This document shows positions 55,052 through 64,000 of a stretch of DNA of 64,000 nucleotides, piece after piece (position 1 is the first letter of the stretch; each line of letters opens with the position of its first letter). The DNA is from Streptomyces sp. NBC_01142. Lineage in GTDB: Bacteria; Actinomycetota; Actinomycetes; Streptomycetales; Streptomycetaceae. Location: the NCBI RefSeq assembly GCF_026341125.1, contig NZ_JAPEOR010000001.1:434001-498000 (forward strand), in the 5' to 3' direction. Under the pieces are notes generated by a model, which made no database searches, was not told the origin of the DNA, and worked only from the letters and a program-made list of their open reading frames with translations. The position numbers and the translations under genes are program-made.

Positions 55052-56602
55052 TTAGTGCCCCGTGTGTGCGTGCGGGGTACGCACCTTGCCCGGTTTCCCG
55101 CCCTTCTCGACGACCACGAACTGCCCCATCATCCCCTGGTCCTCGTGGTACAGCAGATGACAGTGGTACATATACGGAGTGTCCGGGTCCGCCGGCCCGT
55201 CGAAGCGCATCGCCAGCTTGACGGTCTTGTTTCCGGGTACGAAGACCGTGTCCTTCGCACCCCGCAGCTCGGCCGGCGGTTCCTTCCCGTCCACCTCGAG
55301 CACCCGGAACTGCACGTCGTGCACATGGAAGTTGTGCGGCACGCCGTCCTCGTTGCGTACGGTCCAGGTCTCGGCCGTCCCCCTGGTGACGGTCTCGTCG
55401 ATCCGGTCCATGGCCATCGGCTTCCCGTTGATACTGAACATCCGCAGTCCGAAGAACCGCCCGCGCACCGAGTCGGACCCGTCCGGCACCTCCAGCTCAC
55501 CCAGAGTGCCGGGGAGTTCGGGGGAGGCCCGCAGGGTCTTCTTCGCCCGCAGCTCCAGCACGTCGAAGGTGTCGTCGCCGCCGGCGAACCGCGTCTGCCA
55601 GAAGTCCCCGTAGTTGTCCTGCGGGAAGGTGCGCAGCGTGGTCCGCTCGCCCGGCTTCATCCGCACCACGATCTCGGCCCGCTCGCCCGGCGACAGCTGG
55701 AGGCGGTTCATCCGGGCCGCCTTCTCCAGCAGCCCGCCGTCCGTCCCGATCAGGGAGAAATCCCGGTCGTCGGAGAAGCCGAAGTCATAGACGCGCGCGG
55801 TGGAGGCATTGAGCAGCCGCAGCCGTACGAGCTCGTCCCCGACCTCCTTGTACGGGTCGAGGGTGCCATTGACCATCGTCCGGTCCCCGAGGAAGCCGGT
55901 GTCCTGCATCATCTTGCGCCCGTGGTCGAACTTCGCCCCGTCGAAGCGCACGTCCTGGACGATGACCGGCAGATCGTCGACGCCGTACGTCTTCGGCAGC
56001 GCGAGGCTGCCGGACTTCTTGTCGTCGAGGAGAAACATTCCGGCCAGCCCCCGCTGCACATGCCTGTCCGTCCTGCCGTGCGGATGCGGGTGGTACCAGA
56101 GGGTCGCGGCCGGCTGATTCACGGTCCAGTGGGGGGTCCAGGTCGCGCCGGGGGCGACCATCTGGTGCGGACCGCCGTCCATCTTCGCGGGCAGGTGCAT
56201 CCCGTGCCAGTGCACGGTGGACTCCTCGCCCAGCGTGTTCTTGATCTTCACCTGGACCTTCTCGCCGCGCGCGGCGCGCAGCGTCGGCCCCAGGTAGTCA
56301 CCGTGGGCCGCACCCCCCGGGGGACGGCTCCCGGACCCCTCGAAGTACCAGGTCGGTGTCTTCTTCCCGGCCCTGAACTCCTTCTCCCCGGCCCGCATCG
56401 TCAGATCGAAGACCCGGGTCCCGTCGCTCTTCACCGTCGATTTCGCCAGCGGCGGCACCGCCAGCTCGTTGCCGAAGCCGGTCGATCCGACGGTGGACAC
56501 CTTGGCGTCGGTGTACAGCCACAGGAACCCGCCGCCGAACGCGAGGCCGATGACAACGGCAACCGTCGTGAGGATGACGAGGACGCGCTTGAGGCGAGAC
56601 AT
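55052..56602 (-). CDS. Membrane-anchored multicopper oxidase
   Basis: 516 residues. An N-terminal helix (VLVILTTVAVVIGLAFGGGF) acts as anchor or signal. All four copper-binding blocks are present: HWHGMH, WYHPHPHG, HNFHVHDVQF and YMYHCHLLYHEDQGMMGQF. The final block supplies the type 1 copper Cys-His and a Met ligand. Bilirubin-oxidase/CotA/CueO-like; the physiological substrate is unknown. Confidence 0.92.
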   Translation of the reverse strand: MSRLKRVLVILTTVAVVIGLAFGGGFLWLYTDAKVSTVGSTGFGNELAVPPLAKSTVKSDGTRVFDLTMRAGEKEFRAGKKTPTWYFEGSGSRPPGGAAHGDYLGPTLRAARGEKVQVKIKNTLGEESTVHWHGMHLPAKMDGGPHQMVAPGATWTPHWTVNQPAATLWYHPHPHGRTDRHVQRGLAGMFLLDDKKSGSLALPKTYGVDDLPVIVQDVRFDGAKFDHGRKMMQDTGFLGDRTMVNGTLDPYKEVGDELVRLRLLNASTARVYDFGFSDDRDFSLIGTDGGLLEKAARMNRLQLSPGERAEIVVRMKPGERTTLRTFPQDNYGDFWQTRFAGGDDTFDVLELRAKKTLRASPELPGTLGELEVPDGSDSVRGRFFGLRMFSINGKPMAMDRIDETVTRGTAETWTVRNEDGVPHNFHVHDVQFRVLEVDGKEPPAELRGAKDTVFVPGNKTVKLAMRFDGPADPDTPYMYHCHLLYHEDQGMMGQFVVVEKGGKPGKVRTPHAHTGH

Positions 56603-56706
56603 GAATCCAGCGTCCCGGCGGGCACTCGAGCCGACATCGGGGACGGCCCCCCAACGTTCCCCGAATCAACTCCCGGGTCGTCTCGGGGATTTCCCTTACA
56701 CGGGCT

Positions 56707-57399
56707 TCAGGCCCCGCGCGTCACGGGGGTGCCGTCGCCGTGCTTGGCGACGTATTCGCGCGCCTTCCTGAGCTGCCCGGGGTGAAGGGCGTCGCCCGCC
56801 GCGAGCAGCCTCGGCAGCAGCGTCCGGTCGGTGGTCCCGGCCCGGAACTGCAGCTCGACCGTGACGTCGTGGTCCGGCCGGTGCACGATCTCGATCGCGT
56901 CGCCCGCCCTGATCTCGCCGGGTTCGATGACGCGCAGATACGCACCGGGGGCGCCGCGCTGCGTAAAGCGCCTGACCCAGCCCCGCTCACCCAGCCAGCC
57001 CGCGAACGTACGGCACGGAACGCGGCCGCTCGTCACCTCGAGCACCAGCTCGGGGCCGATCCGCCAGCGCTCGCCGATCTTCGCGCCATTGACGTCGAGC
57101 CCCAGCGTGGTGAGGTTCTCGCCGAAGGCGCCGGGGGCGATCGGCCGCCCCAACTCCTGCTCCCAGTAGTCCAGATCCTCGCGGGCGAAGGCGTACACGG
57201 CCTGGTCGGTCCCGCCGTGATGGCGCAGATCGCAGACCGTGTCCCCGGCCACACCACCAGCCCCCTGGCCCTTGGGGCCGGGATCCACCACTCGTACGGC
57301 CCCCTCGGCCGGCCGCTTGTCGATCCCGGTCCTGCCACTGGGGGCGTCGGTGTAGTCGACGGACTTCGGCCGTCCCACATTCACGGTCAGAAGCTTCAT
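56707..57399 (-). CDS. MOSC domain protein (YiiM-like)
   Basis: 230 residues from ATG at 57399 (MKLLTVNVGRPKSVDYTDAP). The MOSC core has CDLRHHGGTDQAVYAFARED, GAFGENLTTLGLD and the conserved cysteine in TSGRVPCRTFAGWLG. The C-terminal part (ELQFRAGTTDRTLLPRLLAA) is the 3-alpha extension. Relatives act in N-hydroxylated substrate reduction and molybdenum-cofactor chemistry. Divergent from a LysR gene that may regulate it. Confidence 0.88.
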   Translation of the reverse strand: MKLLTVNVGRPKSVDYTDAPSGRTGIDKRPAEGAVRVVDPGPKGQGAGGVAGDTVCDLRHHGGTDQAVYAFAREDLDYWEQELGRPIAPGAFGENLTTLGLDVNGAKIGERWRIGPELVLEVTSGRVPCRTFAGWLGERGWVRRFTQRGAPGAYLRVIEPGEIRAGDAIEIVHRPDHDVTVELQFRAGTTDRTLLPRLLAAGDALHPGQLRKAREYVAKHGDGTPVTRGA

Positions 57400-57445
57400 G
57401 GCGAGAACGCTAACCCGCCCGAGCTCAAACGATCCAGTCAATATC

Positions 57446-57474
57446 TCGACCAACCTCCAAGCTTCCCTTATATT
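57446..57474 (+). promoter_or_regulatory. Promoter of the LysR gene, possibly leaderless
   Basis: TCGACC (57446-57451), 17 bp, TATATT (57469-57474), 6 nt before the GTG start. The ggagg directly abuts the GTG, too close for a normal ribosome-binding site, so a leaderless message is likely. Confidence 0.55.
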
Positions 57475-57480
57475 CGGAGG

Positions 57481-58371
57481 GTGATCGAAGCCCGTCATCT
57501 CCGAGTCCTGCGCGCCGTGGCCGCCACCGGCTCGTTCTCCGCGGCCGCACGCGAGCTGGGCTGCACACAGCCCGCCGTCAGCCAGCAGATGAAGGCGCTC
57601 GAGACATCCGCGGGCACCCCGCTGCTGATCCGTACAGGCCGTGAGATGCGATTGACCCAAGCGGGTGAAGCTCTCGTACGGCACGCCGCGGGAATCCTCG
57701 CCGGACTCACCGCCGCCGAGGAGGAAATCGCGGCCATCGCCGGTCTGCGGGCCGGGCGGGTCCGGCTGGTCTCGTTCCCCAGTGGCAGCTCCACGCTCGT
57801 ACCCACCGCGCTCGCCGCCCTGCGCGCCGCCCATCCCGGTACCAGGGTCTCGCTCGTCGAGGCGGAGCCGCCGCGCTCGGTGGAGATGCTGCGCGAGGGG
57901 GACTGCGATGTGGCGCTCGCCTTCCGCTACGGCGCGAGCGGCGCGGAGTGGGACGACCTGGTCGTACGCCCCCTGCTCACCGACCGTCTCGTGGGCCTGG
58001 TGCCGGAGGGGCACCGCCTCGCCGCAGCGGGCACCGTCGCCATCGGCGATCTCGCCGACGAGTCCTGGATCGCCGGCTGTCCGCGCTGCCGCCGCCAGCT
58101 CGTCGAGGTCTGCGAGGAAGCAGGCTTCGTCCCGCGCATCGACTTCGCCACGGACGACTACCCGGCGGTGATCGGCCTGGTCGGCGCGGGTCTGGGTGTG
58201 GCGGTGCTGCCCGAACTGGCGCTGGAGTCGGTGCGGCCCAAGGGTGCGCGCACGGTGTCCGTGGAGCCTGCCGTCCACCGGGAGATCGTTGCGCTCACGC
58301 TCCCGGACCTGGCCCAGGTCCCCGCGGTCGCCGCCACGCTGGACCAGCTGACCCTGGCCGCACCGCGCTGA
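57481..58371 (+). CDS. LysR-family transcriptional regulator
   Basis: 296 residues, GTG start. Winged HTH at residues about 1-60 (VAATGSFSAAARELGCTQPA, VSQQMKALE) and a periplasmic-binding-protein-type effector domain (VRLVSFPSGSSTLVPTALAA to VGLVGAGLGVAVLPELAL). It has a CxRC pair in WIAGCPRCRRQ. Divergent from the MOSC gene. Confidence 0.9.
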   Translation: MIEARHLRVLRAVAATGSFSAAARELGCTQPAVSQQMKALETSAGTPLLIRTGREMRLTQAGEALVRHAAGILAGLTAAEEEIAAIAGLRAGRVRLVSFPSGSSTLVPTALAALRAAHPGTRVSLVEAEPPRSVEMLREGDCDVALAFRYGASGAEWDDLVVRPLLTDRLVGLVPEGHRLAAAGTVAIGDLADESWIAGCPRCRRQLVEVCEEAGFVPRIDFATDDYPAVIGLVGAGLGVAVLPELALESVRPKGARTVSVEPAVHREIVALTLPDLAQVPAVAATLDQLTLAAPR

Positions 58372-58509
58372 CCTGCCGGGCGCCGACCCTGCCGGGCCCC
58401 GCTGACCTGCCGCTCTGCTTGGCCGTCGACCTGCTGTGACACCTGCACGGCCCCGGCCCGGGACGAGGTTGTGCAGGAACGTTTCTTCGGAAGTTCCGGG
58501 CGGCGGGTG

Positions 58510-58833
58510 TCAGCCCCGCACCACGCCCCCCGCGCTCGTCGCCGGAATCAGCCGATGGCGCGCCCGCCCCATGAGCTCCTCGCGCTCGTCCTCTGTCAGT
58601 CCGCCCCACACGCCGTACGGCTCCCGCACCGCCAGCGCGTGCGCCGCGCACTCCGCGCGGACCGGGCACCTCATGCAGACCTCTTTCGCCGAGTTCTCGC
58701 GCGCACTCCGCGCTGCGCCCCGCTCCCCCTCGGGGTGGAAGAAGAGCGAGCTGTCGACCCCACGGCACGCCGCGAGGAGCTGCCAGTCCCACAGATCGGC
58801 GTTGGGTCCGGGAAGGCGGGAGAAATCTGCCAT
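58510..58833 (-). CDS. whiD: WhiB-family iron-sulfur regulator WhiD
   Basis: 107 residues from ATG at 58833 (MADFSRLPGPNADLWDWQLL). The four [4Fe-4S] ligands are Cys23, Cys53, Cys56 and Cys62, followed by the GVWGGLTEDERE turn and a basic tail. WhiD is needed for spore maturation in Streptomyces; the orthologue in mycobacteria is WhiB3. It lies divergent from bldM, as in other streptomycetes. The upstream region carries a 25-bp inverted repeat. Confidence 0.92.
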   Translation of the reverse strand: MADFSRLPGPNADLWDWQLLAACRGVDSSLFFHPEGERGAARSARENSAKEVCMRCPVRAECAAHALAVREPYGVWGGLTEDEREELMGRARHRLIPATSAGGVVRG

Positions 58834-58931
58834 AGCGCATGTCCCCTTGAAACCGTGCTGAGTGGATACAGGACAAGTCGAAACGGGCGGGCTGTGAGCC
58901 GGAGGAGGCACCCGCGCCGTGCCAACGACCG

Positions 58932-58956
58932 TACATCTACTGTGTAAGTAGATGTA
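58932..58956. promoter_or_regulatory. 10-5-10 inverted repeat in the whiD-bldM gap
   Basis: TACATCTACT-GTGTA-AGTAGATGTA, a perfect inverted repeat 99 bp upstream of whiD and about 155 bp upstream of the bldM promoter, in unusually AT-rich surroundings. Likely a regulator-binding site; the 429-bp gap otherwise holds the bldM promoter. Confidence 0.6.
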
Positions 58957-59110
58957 AATATGACTCATTGCGAATCTAGCCACAGACACCAGCAAAAGGG
59001 AAGAAAAGCCGCTAAATGGGGCATGGCTCCCAGGCGGAGGGTGGATGACCTGCGGCGCTCTCCTCTGTGTGCGTCCCCTCACATAGAGTGCTGAAGGCGG
59101 CCGTCCGACC

Positions 59111-59138
59111 CGTAACTCTTTCGAGTGACCGTCGTTGA
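59111..59138 (+). promoter_or_regulatory. Sigma-BldN-type promoter of bldM
   Basis: CGTAAC (59111-59116), exactly 16 bp, CGTTGA (59133-59138), about 125 bp before bldM. This is the sequence I recall for the sigma-BldN-dependent bldM p1 promoter and its regulon. Confidence 0.9.
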
Positions 59139-59262
59139 GAGTGCGGAGGCGGTTGAAAGAACAAGCGCTCGGGCACATGTCCGAGAGCGTCAACCGCACA
59201 GGTGACGAAAAGTACCCAGCCTGGAGGCTCAAGGTGACGCGCATCAGCTGCGGAGGGCGGTC

Positions 59263-59874
59263 ATGACATCCGTCCTCGTCTGCGACGACTCCCCGCTTGC
59301 CCGAGAGGCGCTCCGCCGCGCGGTTGCGACCGTGCCCGGCGTCGAGCGCGTGACGACCGCGGCCAACGGCGAGGAAGTCCTCCGCCGCTGGGGCGCCGAC
59401 CGCTCGGACTTGATTCTGATGGACGTACGCATGCCCGGTCTGGGTGGCGTGGAGACGGTCCGCCGACTGCTCTCCGCCGACCCCGGCGCGCGGATCATCA
59501 TGCTGACCGTCGCCGAGGACCTGGACGGTGTCGCACTCGCGGTCGCCGCCGGCGCCCGCGGCTATCTGCACAAGGACGCCTCACGCGCCGAACTGCGCGC
59601 GACGGTCACACAGGCGCTCGCCGATCCGACGTGGCGGCTCGCCCCGCGGCGGCTCCGTTCAGCGGAGATGGGCGCCGCGCCCACGCTTACCGCGCGTGAG
59701 ATCCAGGTGCTCGAGGGCATGAGTCACGGCCGGTCGAACGCGGAGATCGGGCGGGAGCTCTTCCTCTCCGAGGACACGGTGAAGACGCACGCCAGGCGGC
59801 TTTTCAAGAAGCTGGGCGCCTCGGACCGGGCGCACGCAGTGGCGCTCGGATTCCGCTGGGGCCTGGTCCGCTAG
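59263..59874 (+). CDS. bldM: Response-regulator-like developmental activator BldM
   Basis: 203 residues, ATG start. Receiver domain with acidic pocket (VLVCDDSPLAR), Asp54 in LILMDVRMPG, Thr in IIMLTVAED and Lys in YLHKDAS. A NarL/FixJ HTH (LTAREIQVLEGMSHGRSNAE, TVKTHARRLFKKLG) follows. No histidine kinase is adjacent; BldM is known as an orphan regulator of aerial hyphae and sporulation. Its sigma-BldN promoter is visible upstream. Confidence 0.94.
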   Translation: MTSVLVCDDSPLAREALRRAVATVPGVERVTTAANGEEVLRRWGADRSDLILMDVRMPGLGGVETVRRLLSADPGARIIMLTVAEDLDGVALAVAAGARGYLHKDASRAELRATVTQALADPTWRLAPRRLRSAEMGAAPTLTAREIQVLEGMSHGRSNAEIGRELFLSEDTVKTHARRLFKKLGASDRAHAVALGFRWGLVR

Positions 59875-60039
59875 GTCCGGGCAAATGGGTCCCCGCGGGG
59901 GTAGGGCCGACCCCGTCCGCCACCGGGTGGACGGGGAGCCGGACAGCCGCGGGCATCCGTTTCCCGCGCGATGCCGCATCCTTGAGGTGTGGAGTTCCTT
60001 GGGGACGAGTCGGTCAAGCGGGAGGGGAGGGCGTACGAG

Positions 60040-60705
60040 ATGAGTTCCGGCGCACCTGCTCATAACGCTTCGGTGCACAACATTGGACGCAGTGCCACGG
60101 ATTCTCGGCCGCCGAGGCACCATGGACCGATGCGCGACGACGAGACCACGGTGATCGGTGCACTCGTTCACCGTGCCGTCGATGGCGACGAGCAGGCGAC
60201 GCACGACCTGCTCGCGCATGTCCATCCGCTCGCGCTGCGCTTCTGCCGCAGTCGGCTCAGCCGACTGCCGGGCGACGCGCGACACTTCGTGGAGGACCTC
60301 GCGCAGGAGGTCTGCGTGGCGGTACTGATGGCGCTGCCGCGGTACAAGGACACCGGAAGACCGTTCGAGGCCTTCGTCTTCGCCATCGCGTCGCACAAGG
60401 TCGCGGACCTGCAGCGGGCAGCCATGCGGCATCCGGGATCGACGGCCGTGCCGTCCGACGAGATGCCGGAACGGCCGGACGACTCGCTCGGTCCCGAGGA
60501 GCGCGCACTGCTCAGCGATGACGCCGAGTGGGCCAAGCGGCTGCTCGCCAACCTCCCGGACAACCAGCGCGAGCTGCTGGTGCTGCGGGTCGCGGTGGGT
60601 CTGACCGCCGAGGAGACCGGGCAGATGCTGGGAATGTCCCCGGGTGCGGTGCGGGTCGCACAGCACCGGGCGCTCAGCAGGCTCCGCGCGCTGGCCGAAC
60701 AGTGA
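60040..60705 (+). CDS. shbA: ECF-type sigma factor of the ShbA/SigD family
   Basis: 221 residues from ATG at 60040, chosen for the ggaggggagg site; ATG at 60130 (191 residues) and GTG at 59989 are alternatives. Region 2 has [20 protein letters not shown] and [18 protein letters not shown]; region 4 has [20 protein letters not shown] and [13 protein letters not shown]. Position between bldM and guaB matches mycobacterial SigD and the streptomycete factor ShbA, which drives transcription of the principal sigma gene hrdB. The symbol rests on synteny. Confidence 0.82.
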   Translation: MSSGAPAHNASVHNIGRSATDSRPPRHHGPMRDDETTVIGALVHRAVDGDEQATHDLLAHVHPLALRFCRSRLSRLPGDARHFVEDLAQEVCVAVLMALPRYKDTGRPFEAFVFAIASHKVADLQRAAMRHPGSTAVPSDEMPERPDDSLGPEERALLSDDAEWAKRLLANLPDNQRELLVLRVAVGLTAEETGQMLGMSPGAVRVAQHRALSRLRALAEQ

Positions 60706-60709
60706 TCAG

Positions 60710-60760
60710 TCACACGTTCTGACCGGTCGCACGTTCTGCCAGGTCGCACGTTCTGGCCGG
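60710..60760. repeat. 17-bp tandem repeat, three copies plus decayed units
   Basis: TCACACGTTCTGACCGG, TCGCACGTTCTGCCAGG and TCGCACGTTCTGGCCGG follow each other directly after the sigma gene stop. Weaker units continue to about 60795. The conserved CACGTTCTG core could bind a regulator. Confidence 0.8.
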
Positions 60761-60788
60761 TCGGGCTGTGGCGGCCGGTGGGGCTGTG

Positions 60789-60811
60789 ACCGGCCGAGAA
60801 TTTCGGCCGGT
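60789..60811 (+). terminator. Terminator between shbA and guaB
   Basis: 9-bp perfect stem ACCGGCCGA/TCGGCCGGT with a GAATT loop, 83 bp after shbA. Confidence 0.65.
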
Positions 60812-60907
60812 CGAGGGGTGAGTCGTACGGTGTGTTGCGTACGTATGAACACACAAAGCTGCTCGGTGATCTTGATCGTGGAATGAGACGGCTGTGAAGG
60901 CCGTTAG

Positions 60908-62452
<1,545 letters not shown>

Positions 62453-62479
62453 CTCGTATGTGCTGACAGGCATGCGGTG

Positions 62480-62512
62480 AGGGGCGGACCCGGGGATTCC
62501 GGGGCCGCCCCT
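62480..62512 (+). terminator. Terminator after guaB
   Basis: 8-bp outer stem AGGGGCGG/CCGCCCCT with an inner GC hairpin (CCCGG...CCGGG), 27 bp after guaB. Confidence 0.7.
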
Positions 62513-62567
62513 CCCGTGTGTGTCGGGGATACTGGGACGGCAGACGTAGAGGGAAAGGCCACACATC

Positions 62568-63692
62568 GTGACTGAGATCGAGATCGGGCGCGGCAAGCGC
62601 GGCCGCCGGGCGTACGCGTTCGATGACATCGCCGTCGTACCGAGCCGGCGCACCCGCGACCCGAAGGAGGTCTCGATCGCCTGGCAGATCGACGCCTACC
62701 GCTTCGAGCTGCCGTTCCTGGCCGCTCCGATGGACTCGGTGGTCTCTCCGCAGACCGCCATCCGCATCGGTGAGCTGGGCGGACTGGGCGTACTGAACCT
62801 CGAGGGTCTGTGGACCCGGTACGAGGACCCGCAGCCACTGCTGGACGAGATCGCCGCGCTGGACGAGGCGGCCGCGACCCGTCGTCTGCAGGAGATCTAC
62901 GCAGCTCCGATCAAGGAGGAGCTGATCGGGCAGCGCATCAAGGAGGTGCGCGACTCGGGTGTGGTGACGGCCGCCGCGCTCTCCCCGCAGCGCACCGCCG
63001 AGTTCTCGAAGGCCGTCGTGGACGCGGGCGTCGACATCTTCGTCATCCGCGGGACGACCGTCTCCGCCGAGCATGTCTCGGGCGCCGCCGAGCCGCTGAA
63101 CCTGAAGCAGTTCATCTACGAGCTCGACGTCCCGGTCATCGTGGGCGGCTGCGCCACCTACACGGCCGCGCTGCACCTGATGCGCACCGGCGCGGCAGGC
63201 GTGCTGGTCGGCTTCGGCGGCGGAGCCGCGCACACCACGCGCAACGTGCTGGGCATCCAGGTCCCGATGGCGACCGCCGTCGCCGATGTGGCCGCGGCCC
63301 GCCGCGACTACATGGACGAATCCGGCGGCCGGTACGTCCACGTCATCGCGGACGGCGGCGTGGGCTGGTCCGGCGACCTGCCGAAGGCGATCGCGTGCGG
63401 CGCGGACGCGGTGATGATCGGCTCCCCGCTTGCCCGCGCGACGGACGCGCCGGGCAAGGGGCACCACTGGGGCATGGAGGCGGTCCACGAGGACGTGCCG
63501 CGCGGCAAGCTGGTGGATCTGGGCATCGTGGGCACGACCGAGGAGGTCCTCTCCGGTCCCTCGCACAGCCCCGACGGTTCGATGAACTTCTTCGGCGCGC
63601 TGCGCCGGGCGATGGCGACGACGGGCTACAGCGAGCTCAAGGAGTTCCAGCGCGTCGAGGTGACGGTGGCGGACTCGCGGCACCGCCGCTGA
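62568..63692 (+). CDS. guaB3: GuaB3-type IMP dehydrogenase-family protein
   Basis: 374 residues, GTG start. An IMPDH-like barrel without CBS domains. It begins MTEIEIGRGKRGRRAYAFDD and has LPFLAAPMDSVVSPQTA and HVIADGGVGWSGDLPKAIAC. The catalytic-loop cysteine of GuaB is replaced around VLVGFGGGAAHTTRNVLGIQ. Corresponds to mycobacterial GuaB3; its reaction is less settled than GuaB's. Confidence 0.93.
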   Translation: MTEIEIGRGKRGRRAYAFDDIAVVPSRRTRDPKEVSIAWQIDAYRFELPFLAAPMDSVVSPQTAIRIGELGGLGVLNLEGLWTRYEDPQPLLDEIAALDEAAATRRLQEIYAAPIKEELIGQRIKEVRDSGVVTAAALSPQRTAEFSKAVVDAGVDIFVIRGTTVSAEHVSGAAEPLNLKQFIYELDVPVIVGGCATYTAALHLMRTGAAGVLVGFGGGAAHTTRNVLGIQVPMATAVADVAAARRDYMDESGGRYVHVIADGGVGWSGDLPKAIACGADAVMIGSPLARATDAPGKGHHWGMEAVHEDVPRGKLVDLGIVGTTEEVLSGPSHSPDGSMNFFGALRRAMATTGYSELKEFQRVEVTVADSRHRR

Positions 63693-63697
63693 CCACG

Positions 63698-63748
63698 CGT
63701 ACGCAGGAGGGGCCCCGCACCGGGTGTGCGGGGCCCCTCCTGCGTACG
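63698..63748 (+). terminator. Very strong bidirectional terminator after guaB3
   Basis: 23-bp perfect stem (from CGTACGCAGGAGGGGCCCCG to its mirror ending at 63748) with a 5-nt loop CGGGT, lying between convergent genes. Confidence 0.9.
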
Positions 63749-63755
63749 GGGCTGT

Positions 63756-64000
63756 CTACTCGGCGGCCTTCTTCGCGCCGGAGAAGGCGGCAAAGCCCGC
63801 CAGCGCGAAGTACAGGAACGTCATGAAGCTCTTGGTCTTGTCCCAGGTGTCGGTCACCATGCTGAAGTCGTCCATCAGGACGTCCGTCACGGAGGTCTTC
63901 CAGACGTCGGCGGCGACCATCGCGATACCGAGCAGCTGGCCGAGGTAGACGGCGACCAGTGCGCAGATGACGCTCACGACGGGCAGGGCGGGGTTGCGTC
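63756..64000 (-). CDS. Membrane protein, C-terminal part (partial)
   Basis: The frame runs off the right edge; about 80 C-terminal residues are visible. Two hydrophobic segments (VVSVICALVAVYLGQLLGIA and FMTFLYFALAGFAAFSG) flank a polar stretch. An internal GTG at 63977 could be a start but follows continuous coding sequence. Family not recognised. Confidence 0.65.
   Translation of the reverse strand, partial: RNPALPVVSVICALVAVYLGQLLGIAMVAADVWKTSVTDVLMDDFSMVTDTWDKTKSFMTFLYFALAGFAAFSGAKKAAE

Overview
The window is a high-GC actinobacterial chromosome segment, almost certainly Streptomyces. The evidence is strong third-position GC bias, many GTG starts, and a gene order running S10/spc/alpha ribosomal operons, secY-adk-map-infA, rpoA-rplQ-truA, rplM-rpsI-glmM, coaA-glmS-acpS-nnr-alr, tsaE-tsaB-rimI-tsaD, groES-groEL1, whiD-bldM-sigma-guaB-guaB3. 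The distal part (alr, tsaE, tsaB, rimI, tsaD, groES, groEL1, whiB-like, sigma, guaB, guaB3) is also the order known from mycobacteria, so this is an ancient actinobacterial core block.

Layout. 1-7256: ribosomal protein genes from the end of rplB to rplO, mostly coupled by 1-4 nt overlaps and broken by hairpins after rpsQ and rpsZ. 7507-14877: secY, adk, map, infA, rpmJ, rpsM, rpsK, rpoA, rplQ, truA. 14990-17633: a membrane-anchored DPYG-rich protein and an ABC-F ATPase. 17863-29776: rplM-rpsI, glmM, a DUF389 protein, coaA, glmS, acpS, nnr, alr, an alpha/beta hydrolase, tsaE. 29895-33467: a small protein behind a perfect palindrome, a YkuD-like protein without the catalytic motif, and tsaB-rimI-tsaD. 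33612-47301: a variable island. 47421-49634: a SAM methyltransferase and a lipoprotein polysaccharide deacetylase. 49796-52034: groES-groEL1 under two CIRCE operators. 52234-58371: metabolic and regulatory genes. 58510-64000: whiD, bldM (with a textbook sigma-BldN promoter), a SigD/ShbA-type sigma factor, guaB, guaB3 and the end of a membrane gene.

The variable island is the most interesting part. It holds a DUF6247/RelE-like pair (candidate toxin-antitoxin), a DGPF/ECF42 sigma pair with a matching promoter, a Uma2 nuclease gene followed by a decayed second copy of the sigma-gene 3' end, an XRE/DUF397 pair, and a polymorphic-toxin locus. That locus has two WXG100-like genes, a 563-residue toxin with a C-terminal RNase A-like domain, a stand-alone RNase A-like fragment lacking the catalytic residues, and a CdiI-type immunity gene. 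An IS1380-type element (proposed ends 43473-45153, 4-bp target duplication) lies 43 bp upstream of the locus. A second, shorter set of small genes ending in a truncated CdiI paralogue follows.

Between the two sets sits a chimera: the 3' part of a copy of the methyltransferase gene fused to the 3' part of a copy of the membrane-protein gene that flanks the island on the left. The simplest reading is that the interval between these two anchor genes is a hotspot for toxin/immunity cassettes. Two different alleles of it became joined in tandem, followed by a deletion across the junction.

Several short tandem-repeat arrays with unrelated units (17-32 bp) lie in intergenic spaces, usually at the 3' end of a gene.
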